From: Variovorax sp. V213
GTDB lineage: Bacteria > Pseudomonadota > Gammaproteobacteria > Burkholderiales > Burkholderiaceae_C
Assembly: GCF_041154455.1 (NCBI RefSeq)
Contig: NZ_AP028664.1
Location: 2,357,001 to 2,421,000 of the forward strand
Direction: 5' to 3'
DNA length: 64,000 bases
The notes under the pieces were generated by a model. That model searched no databases and was not told the origin of the DNA. It saw only the letters and a list, made by a program, of their open reading frames with translations. The position numbers and the translations under genes are program-made. Positions 25,877 through 33,659 of this stretch are shown in pieces (the stretch's first letter is position 1; every line of letters starts with the position of its first letter).

Positions 25877-28344
25877 TCACGCTGCCTGGGTCGCTTCGTC
25901 CACGACAGCCACGGGCGTGAACTGCCGCACATCCACCTGAGCCTGGCTGGAGGCGAACCACGGATCGGGCTCGCCGTCCAGGGCGAACTGCAGCCGCTCC
26001 CACAGCGCCTTGCGGCCTTCTGCGTCTTCGAGGATCTTCTTCTTCACATAGTCCAGCCCGACCCGCCCGATGTAGTGCACCGTGCGCTCCAGGTACCAGC
26101 CTTCCTCGCGGTACAGCTGCAGGAACGCGCCCGAGTACTCCATCACCTCGGCCGCCGTCTTCACCTTCACCAGGAACTGCGCCACCTCCGTCTTGATGCC
26201 GCCGTTGCCCCCCACGTACAGCTCCCAGCCCGAGTCCACCCCGATCACGCCCACGTCCTTGATCCCCGCCTCGGCGCAGTTGCGCGGGCAGCCCGAGACC
26301 GCCAGCTTGACCTTGTGCGGCGAATACATCGCCCACAGCGCCCGCTCCAGGTCCTTGCCCATCTGGGTGGAATCCTGCGTGCCGAAGCGGCACCACTCGC
26401 TGCCCACGCAGGTCTTCACCGTGCGCAGGCTCTTGGCGTAGGCAAAGCCCGAGGGCATGCCGATGTCCTTCCAGACCCCCTCCAGGTCCTCCTTCTTCAC
26501 CCCCAGGAGGTCGATGCGCTGGCCGCCCGTGACCTTGACGGTGGGAATCTTGTACTTGTCGGCCGCATCCGCGATGCGGCGCAGCTCGTCCGGCGTGGTG
26601 TGGCCGCCCCACATCCGGGGAATGACCGAATAGGTGCCGTCCTTCTGGATGTTGGCGTGGCTGCGCTCGTTGACGAAGCGGCTCTGCGGATCGTCCCTGG
26701 CCTCCTTGGGCCAGGTCGAGATCAGGTAGTAGTTCACGGCCGGGCGGCAGGTCGCGCAGCCGTTGGGCGTGCGCCAGCCCAGGCCCCGGTAGACCGCGTC
26801 GTGGCTGAGCCAGTGTTCCTTGCGGATGGCATCGCGCACGTCCTGGTGGCTCGCGTCGGTGCAGCCGCACACGGCCTTCTTCTTGGGCGTGGCCGAGTAG
26901 TCGCCGCCGGCGGTGAACATCAGGATCTGCTCGACCAGGCCGGTGCACGAGCCGCAGCTGGCGCTGGCCTTGGTGTGCTTCTTGACCTCGTCCAGCGTGA
27001 ACAGGCCCTTTTCCTTGATGGCCTTGCAGATGGTGCCCTTGGTCACGCCGTTGCAGCCGCACACCTCGGCCTCGTCGGGCATGCTGGCGGCCTTGCTGTG
27101 GCCCTCGTGGCCGGTGTCGCCGATGTTGGATTCGCCGAACATCAGCTTGTCGCGGATGTCGTGCACGCTGCGCCCGTCGCGCAGCAGCTTGAAGTACCAG
27201 CTGCCGTCCACCGTGTCGCCGTACAGGCAGGCGCCCACCAGCTTGTCGTCCTTGATCACCAGCTTCTTGTAGACCCCGCCGAAGGGGTCGCTCATGACGA
27301 TCTCCTCGGTGCCTTCGCCGCCCATGAACTCGCCGGCGGAGAACAGGTCGATGCCGGTGACCTTGAGCTTGGTGGAGGTGAGCGACCCCAGGTAGCGCCC
27401 GATGCCGAACTGGGCCAGGTGGTTGGCCGCGACCTTGGCCTGCTCGAACAGGGGCGCCACCAGGCCGTAGGCGATGCCGCGGTGGGCGGCGCATTCGCCA
27501 CCGAGTAGATGCGCGCATCGGTGACGGTCTGCATGGTGTCGGTGACGACGATGCCGCGGTTGCAGTGCAGGCGCATCTGCTCGGCCAGCGCGGTGTTGGG
27601 GCGGATGCCCACGGCCATGACGACCAGGTCGGCGGCCACTTCGGTGCCGTCCTTGAAGCGGATGGCCTTGACGCGGCCGGCCTTGCCGTCGTCGGCATCG
27701 CCCACCAGCTCCTGGGTCTGGGCGCCGATGCGGAACGTGAGGCCGCGCTCTTCCAGGGACTTTTGCAACAGCTTGCCGGCCACGTCGTCCAGCTGGCGCT
27801 CCATGAGCCAGGGCATGACGTGCACCACGGTGACGCTCATGCCGCGCAGCATCAGGCCATTGGCCGCCTCCAGGCCCAGGAGGCCGCCGCCGATGACGAC
27901 CGCGTGCTTGTGGGTCTTGGCGGTCTCGATCATGTAGTCGGTGTCGGCGATGTCGCGGTAGGCGATGACGCCTTGGAGGTCCTTGCCGGGCACCGGGAGC
28001 ATGAAGGGGTTGGAGCCGGTGCACATCAAGAGGCGGTCGTAGGCGGCCTCGGTGCCATCCTCGGCACGCACGATGCGCTTGACGCGGTCGACCTCGACCA
28101 CCTTCTTGCCCGCGTGCAGGGTGATGTGGTTGTCGGCGTACCACTCCCAGCTGTTGAGCACGATCTCCTCCACGGTCTGCTCGCCGGCGAGCACGGGCGA
28201 CAGCAGGATGCGGTTGTAGTTGGGGTGCGGCTCGGCACCGAAGACGGTGATGTCGTACAGCTCCGGGGCGAGCTTCAGGAGCTCCTCCAGGGTGCGCACG
28301 CCGGCCATGCCGTTGCCGACCATCACGAGTTTGAGTTTCTTCAT
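25877..28344 (-). pseudogene. nirB: Nitrite reductase large subunit NirB, frameshifted
   Basis: From ATG 28344 the FAD/NAD domain is normal (VMVGNGMAGVRTLEELL, VVIGGGLLGLEAANGL) up to TDARIYSV, then the frame is lost. The other frame resumes at GECAAHRGIAYGLVAPLF and continues through the [2Fe-2S] BFD-like domain (VCGCNGVTKG, CGSC) and the siroheme/[4Fe-4S] ligands (CVGSEWCRFG and SGCPRNCAEAG). Adding one C to the CC at 27498-27499 restores GTG-GGC-GAA and an 822-residue protein. All cofactor ligands are present. Either a sequencing error in a G-run or a real mutation that would abolish nitrite assimilation. Confidence 0.9.
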
Positions 28345-28362
28345 GGGGTGGGGCCTTTCGAG

Positions 28363-28376
28363 GAATCAGCTGATTC
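28363..28376. promoter_or_regulatory. Palindrome in the nirB leader
   Basis: GAATCAGCTGATTC is a perfect 14-bp palindrome 19 bp upstream of the nirB start codon, inside the presumed untranslated leader. It could form an RNA hairpin that affects translation, or be an operator. Confidence 0.4.
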
Positions 28377-28401
28377 GAAACAACAATGCAAATGCCGACA
28401 C

Positions 28402-28420
28402 GCAGCCCTTGCGGGGCTGC
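28402..28420 (-). other. Hairpin in the nirB leader
   Basis: GCAGCCC and GGGCTGC around a five-base loop form a strong RNA stem about 60 nt upstream of the nirB start. Leaders of nitrate/nitrite assimilation operons often carry antitermination hairpins, but this loop does not match the ANTAR (NasR/NasT) loop rule of A at position 1 and G at position 4 of a hexaloop. Confidence 0.35.
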
Positions 28421-28558
28421 ATTTCGGACGGGGGTTCAGGGGAGGGGGTGCCCGCGAGGGTGCGGGCGGAGGGTGCTGGCGCTCTGCGCGCCTGGAATCC
28501 ACAAGACCGCGGAAACCTCACCAAAACAGTGCTTCGTTACACCGTGAGCTTGCAGTCA

Positions 28559-28574
28559 CGCAAAGAACGTGCCT
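28559..28574 (-). promoter_or_regulatory. Sigma-54-type promoter of the nir operon
   Basis: The minus strand reads AGGCACGTTCTTTGCG, with GG and GC exactly ten bases apart as required at -24/-12 and near-consensus flanks (TGGCACG-N4-TTGCW). Transcription would start near 28547, giving a leader of about 200 nt before nirB. Nitrogen-controlled (NtrC) activation fits an assimilatory nitrite operon. A possible GC-rich dyad lies just upstream (28584-28602), but it is too GC-biased to call an NtrC site. Confidence 0.6.
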
Positions 28575-28615
28575 GCTTGCATGGCGCGCTTCCGCGGCGC
28601 GCAAGACTGTCGCGG

Positions 28616-28708
28616 CTATTCCAGCGTGAAGCCCATCTTCAGCGTCACTTGCCCGTACGGGGCGAAGAGCCGGTCGGCTCGAGCGACTTGCAAACATGGA
28701 TTCGACAT
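28616..28708 (-). CDS. Putative 30-residue ORF
   Basis: A strong ribosome-binding site (AAGGAGCAC) lies nine bases before an ATG at 28708, starting a 30-residue frame (MSNPCLQVARADRLFAPYGQ and ten more residues, ending FTLE). No family recognised. It sits between yjbQ and the nir promoter and could be a small protein or the remnant of a longer gene. Treat as speculative. Confidence 0.3.
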   Translation of the reverse strand: MSNPCLQVARADRLFAPYGQVTLKMGFTLE

Positions 28709-28854
28709 GCCTTGTGCTCCTTGAAATGGTGCGTCGCAGCGGCTCTTTTGTGCCCCGAACGTGCACGACGGCTCAGGTTCCCAGCCAGCGCCCCCTCCAG
28801 CCAGGATCCCGAATTGATGGCGATGCGCGCTTTGCGGCCGGGGCAGGGGAGCCG

Positions 28855-29277
28855 CTACGACCCCATCAGATGCAATACCACTTGCCTTCGATGCGGCCGC
28901 TTCCGGTGTTCCCAAAGATAGATGCCCTGCCAGGTGCCCAGCGCCATGCGGCCGTTGGCCACCGGAATCGAAAGCTGGACGGCCGTGAGCGCCGAACGCA
29001 CGTGGGCCGGCATGTCGTCCGGCCCTTCGTCGCGATGCCTGAACAACGGATCGCCGTCGGGCACCAGCCGTGCAAGAAAGCGGTCGAGGTCCGCCTGCAC
29101 ATCCGGATCGGCGTTTTCCTGCACCAGCAGGCTGGCCGAGGTATGGCGAATGAAGAGCGTCAGCAACCCGGTTTGGTAGCCGGTGCGTTCCACCCATTGC
29201 GCCACGGCCGTGGTGATTTCCAGGAGACCGCGGCCAGCGGTATCGAAGTCGAGAGTGGTGGTGGCTTGGCTGAGCAT
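28855..29277 (-). CDS. YjbQ family protein (UPF0047)
   Basis: Predicted 140 residues of the YjbQ fold. The conserved LLTLFIRHTSASLLVQENADPDVQADL, HRDEGPDDMPAHVRSAL and LGTWQGIYLWEHR are all present. Family members have weak thiamin-phosphate synthase activity in vitro; the physiological role is unclear. The start at 29277 (MLSQATTTLDF) is preferred over an ATG at 29322, which falls within the palindromic promoter DNA. Confidence 0.88.
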   Translation of the reverse strand: MLSQATTTLDFDTAGRGLLEITTAVAQWVERTGYQTGLLTLFIRHTSASLLVQENADPDVQADLDRFLARLVPDGDPLFRHRDEGPDDMPAHVRSALTAVQLSIPVANGRMALGTWQGIYLWEHRKRPHRRQVVLHLMGS

Positions 29278-29323
29278 CACGCGAGGTCCTTCAAGACGAA
29301 CTTGCACACACATGCATGTCATT

Positions 29324-29345
29324 TAACATAATGCACATTGTGTTA
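29324..29345. promoter_or_regulatory. Imperfect operator-like dyad upstream of yjbQ
   Basis: TAACATAAT and ATTGTGTTA surround four bases, a 9+4+9 inverted repeat with one mismatch, in an AT-rich patch 47 bp upstream of yjbQ. On the minus strand the same DNA offers a -10-like TATGTT. A transcription-factor site is plausible; I do not recognise the factor. Confidence 0.4.
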
Positions 29346-29395
29346 TTTGTGGGGCGTCTGGCTCTGCCGGCAATCGAGCGGCCCAAGGAAAGCCC

Positions 29396-29881
29396 TCAGG
29401 ACCCCATGGGGCTCACGGATGCCATCGTCGGATCGAAGTCCGCCTCGACACGCCCCACGTCGGGAACCCTGGGATAACGCAGCACGCGGTAGCCGGCCTC
29501 CACCAGCAGCGCCTCCCGGTCCAGGTCGCGTTGCGACTTGCCCCTGTTGACCTTGTCGCCGCCGAATGCGACCACGGCGACGACCTTGAACGAGCGGTCG
29601 CACACGACGAAGTCGGCGATCTTGCGGCTGAACGAGCTTCGCGCCGCGCGCGTGCGGGCCGTGAGCAAGGCACCGAAGCTGACCTGCGGCAGCACCACGA
29701 GATCCGGCAGCGTTTGCACGAGCCGGTTGTACATGGCCTGCTCGCGTGCAGTGAGCGGCGGCCGGGCCTTGGGCTTGTCGACGAAGCCGCTGCTGTTTTG
29801 CGCTGACTTCTTCTTGGCGACCATCACGAACGCAAGCAATCCCACGGCCAACAAAAAGACCATGAATAGGAACGTATTCAT
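29396..29881 (-). CDS. DUF2726-domain membrane-anchored protein
   Basis: Predicted 161 residues. An N-terminal membrane helix (MNTFLFMVFLLAVGLLAFVMV) is followed by a DUF2726 domain: LTAREQAMYNRLVQTLP, VLPQVSFGALL, RKIADFVVCDRSFKVVAVVAFGG and RDLDREALLVEAGYRVLRYP. The D...E.K-like pattern resembles the restriction endonuclease-like fold of DUF2726, but catalytic activity is unproven. Confidence 0.82.
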   Translation of the reverse strand: MNTFLFMVFLLAVGLLAFVMVAKKKSAQNSSGFVDKPKARPPLTAREQAMYNRLVQTLPDLVVLPQVSFGALLTARTRAARSSFSRKIADFVVCDRSFKVVAVVAFGGDKVNRGKSQRDLDREALLVEAGYRVLRYPRVPDVGRVEADFDPTMASVSPMGS

Positions 29882-29994
29882 CTCTGCTTCTCCTTCTACG
29901 GAGAGTCTCGCACGACTGTGCAGGCGCCCTTTTGAGTGCTTTTCCGGGCCTGCGCAAACCCGGCGAATTCAGGCTTTGACGAGCACCGCCGGCT

Positions 29995-30672
29995 TCACCA
30001 TTTGCCGTCCTTGGGCACGGGCTTGGGGCCGGCCTTTGTCTCGGCGGCCGCGGCAATCAGCTGCGCGGCTTCGGGGCGGTTTGCCTTGGTGGCAAAGTCC
30101 GCCGCGGTCATGCCGAGCTGGTTCTTCATGGCGGTGTCGGCACCTTCGGCCAGCAGCAGCTTCACCGCTTCGGTCGATCCGTACATCGCGGCCATCATGA
30201 GCGGCGTGGTGCCGTTGGGCGATTGCGCGTCGATGAATGCGTAGTTGTCGAGCAGCACCTTCATGATGGTCAGCTGGCCGCTGCTGGCCGCATAGTGCAG
30301 CGGCGTCCAGCCGGTCTTGTTGACGGCGGCGTCTCGCTTCAGCAGCTGGGTGACGAGGTCTTGCTGGCCCTTGATGGCCGCCAGCATCAACGGCGTCTCG
30401 TCCTTGGCGTTGGCCAGATCGACGTCGGTCTGCGGCGACTCGAGCAGCACCTGCGCCACCTTGGGCGACGGTTCGCGCAAGGCGATGATGAGGCCGGTCT
30501 GGCCATGCTCGTCGCGCGTGTTGGGGTCGAAGCCGCGGTTAAGCAGCGTACGCACGCCGCTGGCGTTGTCTCCGCGCACGGCCCGGAAAAAGTCTTCGAA
30601 CGAACCCGCGTGTGCGGTAAAAGTTGCTGCTGCAACAGCAAGATAAATGAACTTCTTGATGTATTTCTTCAT
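29995..30672 (-). CDS. Exported ankyrin-repeat protein
   Basis: Predicted 225 residues. The signal peptide MKKYIKKFIYLAVAAATFTAHAG directs export to the periplasm. About five ankyrin repeats follow (for example DETPLMLAAIKGQQDLVTQL, GWTPLHYAASSGQLTIMKVL, GTTPLMMAAMYGSTEAVKLL). The ATG at 30672 overlaps the tatD stop by four bases. Likely a periplasmic protein-interaction module; partner unknown. Confidence 0.87.
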   Translation of the reverse strand: MKKYIKKFIYLAVAAATFTAHAGSFEDFFRAVRGDNASGVRTLLNRGFDPNTRDEHGQTGLIIALREPSPKVAQVLLESPQTDVDLANAKDETPLMLAAIKGQQDLVTQLLKRDAAVNKTGWTPLHYAASSGQLTIMKVLLDNYAFIDAQSPNGTTPLMMAAMYGSTEAVKLLLAEGADTAMKNQLGMTAADFATKANRPEAAQLIAAAAETKAGPKPVPKDGKW

Positions 30673-31478
30673 GTTGCTTTTACTCCCTTGAACAGCGTTT
30701 CGAAGTTGTCGCTGGTGGCCTTCGCCACGGCTTCGAGCGGCAGCTTGCGCAGTTCGGCAATCTGCTTCGCCACAAAAGGCACGTAGGACGGATTGTTGGT
30801 CTTGCCGCGGTACGGCACCGGGGCCAGATAGGGGCTGTCGGTCTCGATCAGTATCCGGTCGAGCGGCACGAAGGCCGCCACGTCGCGCAGGTCCTGCGCC
30901 TTCTTGAAGGTCAGGATGCCCGAAAACGAAATGTAGAAGCCCAGGTCGAGCGCCGCGCGGGCGACTTCGGCGGTTTCGGTGAAGCAATGGAACACGCCGC
31001 CCGCGGCATTGCCTGAGCCGTCTTCGCCCTCCTCCTTGAGGATGGCCAGCGTGTCGGCCGAAGCTTCGCGGGTGTGAATGACGAGCGGCAGGCGGGTCTG
31101 CTGCGCCGCGCGGATGTGCACGCGAAAGCGGTCGCGCTGCCATTCCATGTCGGAAATGCTGCGGCCACCCTTGCGCTCTTCCATCTGGTAGTAGTCGAGG
31201 CCGGTTTCGCCAATGGCCACCACGCGGGGCATGGCCGCGCGGCGCACCAGGTCGTCCACTGTGGGCTCGGCGATGTCCTCGTTGTCGGGATGCACGCCCA
31301 CGCTGGCCCAAAAGTTGTCGTAGCGGGCCGCCAGCGCCTGCACCTCGTCGAACTCTTCGAGTTTGGTGCAGATGCACAGGGCACGATCGACCTGTGCCTC
31401 GGCCATGGCGGCGCGGATTTGCGGCATCTGGTCCGCGAACTCGGGGAATGTGAGGTGGCAGTGGGAATCGGTGAACAT
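30669..31478 (-). CDS. tatD: TatD family metal-dependent DNase
   Basis: Predicted 269 residues. Metal ligands are visible: His6 and His8 in TDSHCHLTF, Glu in VAIGETGLDYY, His in LVIHTREA, His in GVFHCFTE, and Asp in ILIETDSPYLAP. Typical TatD length. These enzymes have 3'-5' exonuclease activity in DNA repair. Coupled to the downstream ankyrin gene. Confidence 0.93.
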   Translation of the reverse strand: MFTDSHCHLTFPEFADQMPQIRAAMAEAQVDRALCICTKLEEFDEVQALAARYDNFWASVGVHPDNEDIAEPTVDDLVRRAAMPRVVAIGETGLDYYQMEERKGGRSISDMEWQRDRFRVHIRAAQQTRLPLVIHTREASADTLAILKEEGEDGSGNAAGGVFHCFTETAEVARAALDLGFYISFSGILTFKKAQDLRDVAAFVPLDRILIETDSPYLAPVPYRGKTNNPSYVPFVAKQIAELRKLPLEAVAKATSDNFETLFKGVKAT

Positions 31479-31528
31479 GGCGCTGATTGTCTGGCTTATG
31501 CCAGGGACACCGAGGAACCAGCTTTGCC

Positions 31529-31597
31529 GGGCCCCTCGTGTCGCCCCCGGTTGGGGGTTGGCGCAGCGGCACGAAGTGCGCGCAGCCTGGGGCGAGC
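31529..31597. repeat. Comamonadaceae-type intergenic repeat
   Basis: The block between pilZ and tatD contains GCCCCCGGTTGGGGG, GCACGAAGTGC and CAGCCTGGGGCGAGC in a row. I recognise this order from many intergenic positions in Variovorax/Acidovorax genomes, where it recurs as a REP-like element. It abuts the pilZ stop codon. Only one copy is in this window, so repetition cannot be shown here. Confidence 0.55.
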
Positions 31598-31975
31598 CTA
31601 GATCGTTTGGGTGGGACGGTCAGAAGCCATCGAGCCGCCGAGGGCCGCTTCGATGCGGGCCTTGAGCTGGCGCGATTTTTCGTCCGACGGGAACCGGATG
31701 CCTACGCCCGGCGCCCGATTGCCGGCGGCGCGTTGCGGCGTGATCCACGCAACCTTGCCGGCCACCGGGTAGCGCTGCGGGTCTTCGGGCAGCGTCAGCA
31801 GCACGTAGACGTCGTCGCCCAGGCGGTATTCGCGCGAGGTCGGAATGAAGATGCCGCCCTCCGCAAAAAGCGGAATGTAGGCGGCATAGAGCGCGCCCTT
31901 TTCCTTGATGGCAAGCTGGATCACGCTCGGCCGTTGAGGCGTTGCGGCGGCGGCGGGGGCGGCTGGTTGGTTCAT
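31598..31975 (-). CDS. pilZ: Type IV pilus PilZ-domain protein
   Basis: Predicted 125 residues. RPSVIQLAIKEKGALYAAYI at the N-terminus and DDVYVLLTLPEDPQRYPVAGKVAWITPQ then GNRAPGVGIRFP form a PilZ domain of the PilZ-proper type. The RxxxR c-di-GMP motif is absent, as is usual for true PilZ, which acts through the PilB ATPase and FimX-like partners. Its start overlaps the holB stop, the standard holB-pilZ arrangement. Confidence 0.9.
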   Translation of the reverse strand: MNQPAAPAAAATPQRPSVIQLAIKEKGALYAAYIPLFAEGGIFIPTSREYRLGDDVYVLLTLPEDPQRYPVAGKVAWITPQRAAGNRAPGVGIRFPSDEKSRQLKARIEAALGGSMASDRPTQTI

Positions 31976-32994
31976 GGGCGGCGAGGAGCAGAGTTTAGGG
32001 TGGTTCGCGCTTCGCTCACAAGCGCTTCCAGCATGAGGCCCGCATTGAAGGGGTGTTCGGCGGTTCTGGCCGCGTTGGCGAGCGACTTCGACCAGCGCGC
32101 CAACGCCAGGTGCGAAGGCACGGCGGCCGGCAGGTCGGCGGGCTCGAAAAAGCGCGGCTCGGCGCCGCTGCCGACGGCCATCAGGTCGTGGCAGAGCTTC
32201 TGCAGCGCGCTGATGGCTTGCGAGGGCGCCTGGTCCGCCAGCGCCGCGACGTCGCCGCGCGAAATGGCCTTGGGCAGCAGCGACCAGGCCTTGGGCGACT
32301 GGCCGGAGCGTGCAAGCCGTAGCGCGTCGCTCGGCCGGCCACCGGCGGTACGCAGCAAGGCCGCCGCGTCCGCAGCCGGTACGTCGTGCGCCACCAGCCA
32401 GGCTTCGGCTTCGGCCGTGGCGGGCCATGGCAGCGTGAAGCCCAGGCAGCGGCTGCGGATGGTGGGCAGCAGTTGCCATGCGGCCTCGCTGGCCAGCACA
32501 AAGCGCACATCGCCGACCGGCTCCTCGAGCGTCTTGAGCAACGCATTGGCGGTGATGGTGTTCATGCGCTCGGCGGGATACACCAGCACCACCTTGCCGC
32601 GGCCGCGCGCGCTGGTGCGCTGGGCAAAGCCGACCGCATCGCGCATGGCCTCGACGCGGATCTCGCGGCTCGGCTTGCGCTTCTTGTCGTCGATGTCGGC
32701 CTGCGCCTTTTCATCGAGCGGCCAGCCGAGTTCCTGCATGGCCACCTCGGGCATCAGCACGCAAAGGTCGGCGTGGGTTCGGACTTCGATCGAATGGCAG
32801 CTCGGGCAATGGCCGCAGGCGGCACCGCCCTCTTGCGCCTTCGGCTGCTCGCACAGCCAGGCGGCGGCAAGCGCCAGCGCGAGTTCGTATTGGCCCAGGC
32901 CCGAAGGGCCCTGCAGCAGCCAGGCATGGCCGCGCTGGCGCAGCAGTTCCGCGAGCGGCCGATGCAGCCAGGGCGAAAGCGCCGGCGTGCTCAT
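31972..32994 (-). CDS. holB: DNA polymerase III subunit delta-prime
   Basis: Predicted 340 residues of the clamp-loader delta-prime subunit. The P-loop is degenerate (LLQGPSGLGQYELA, no GKT), normal for this non-hydrolysing subunit. A zinc-finger CGHCPSCH, the linker NTITANALLKTLEEP and the SRC motif LLPTIRSRCLGF are present. Overlaps tmk upstream and pilZ downstream by four bases each. Confidence 0.93.
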   Translation of the reverse strand: MSTPALSPWLHRPLAELLRQRGHAWLLQGPSGLGQYELALALAAAWLCEQPKAQEGGAACGHCPSCHSIEVRTHADLCVLMPEVAMQELGWPLDEKAQADIDDKKRKPSREIRVEAMRDAVGFAQRTSARGRGKVVLVYPAERMNTITANALLKTLEEPVGDVRFVLASEAAWQLLPTIRSRCLGFTLPWPATAEAEAWLVAHDVPAADAAALLRTAGGRPSDALRLARSGQSPKAWSLLPKAISRGDVAALADQAPSQAISALQKLCHDLMAVGSGAEPRFFEPADLPAAVPSHLALARWSKSLANAARTAEHPFNAGLMLEALVSEARTTLNSAPRRP

Positions 32995-33659
32995 GGTGCC
33001 GCTCCGCTTGCGGGTGCCAAGGCGCCGCGCGCGACAAGCGCCGTCTCGACCTGCTGCCAGACCTGGTCTCGTGTCTGGCTGGCGTCGATGCGCACGAAGC
33101 GCTCCGCATCGGCGGCTGCGCGGGCCGCGTAGCCCGCCGCAACGCGCCGGAAGAATTCGACCGGCTGCGACTCGAACTTGTCGGGCAAACGGGCGCCGGC
33201 CAGCCGCTGGGCGGCGACCTCGGGCGCCAGGTCGAACCACAGCGTGACGTGGGGCTGCAGCAGCCGAAATGCATCGGCGGGAGCTGCCCTGCCCTGCACC
33301 CATTGCTCCAGCGTCGAGAGCACCTCTGCGTCGAAATCGCGGCCTGCGCCCTGGTAGGCAAAGGTGGCGTCGGTGAAGCGGTCGCACAGCACCACGTCGC
33401 CGCGAGCCAGTGCCGGCTCGATCACCCGCGTGACGTGGTCGCGACGCGCCGCGAACACCAGGAGCGACTCGGTCAGCGGGTCCATCGGCTGCTCGAGGAT
33501 GAGGCCGCGCAAGGTTTCGGCCAGCGGCGTGCCGCCGGGCTCCCGCGTGCGCACCACCGTGCGACCCTGCCCCCTGAAAAGCGCCTCCATTGCGTCCAGA
33601 TGGCTCGACTTGCCCGCACCGTCGATGCCCTCGAGCGTCAGAAACAGGCCATCATTCAT
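32991..33659 (-). CDS. tmk: Thymidylate kinase
   Basis: Predicted 222 residues. The P-loop GIDGAGKSS begins at Gly11; further motifs are VRTREPGGTPLAE, FAARRDHVTRV and CDRFTDATFAYQGAGR. It phosphorylates dTMP to dTDP. A four-base overlap with mltG upstream and holB downstream shows a tight operon. Confidence 0.95.
   Translation of the reverse strand: MNDGLFLTLEGIDGAGKSSHLDAMEALFRGQGRTVVRTREPGGTPLAETLRGLILEQPMDPLTESLLVFAARRDHVTRVIEPALARGDVVLCDRFTDATFAYQGAGRDFDAEVLSTLEQWVQGRAAPADAFRLLQPHVTLWFDLAPEVAAQRLAGARLPDKFESQPVEFFRRVAAGYAARAAADAERFVRIDASQTRDQVWQQVETALVARGALAPASGAAP

Noticed and set aside
28402..28420. NasR/NasT-type ANTAR antitermination leader
   Set aside because: The hairpin has a five-base loop without the required A and G positions, and only one such stem is clear.
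28583..28602. NtrC-binding dyad GCGCGC-N7-GCGCGC near the nir promoter
   Set aside because: The half-sites do not match TGCACC/GGTGCA and pure GC dyads are common by chance here; it is also too close to the -24 element.
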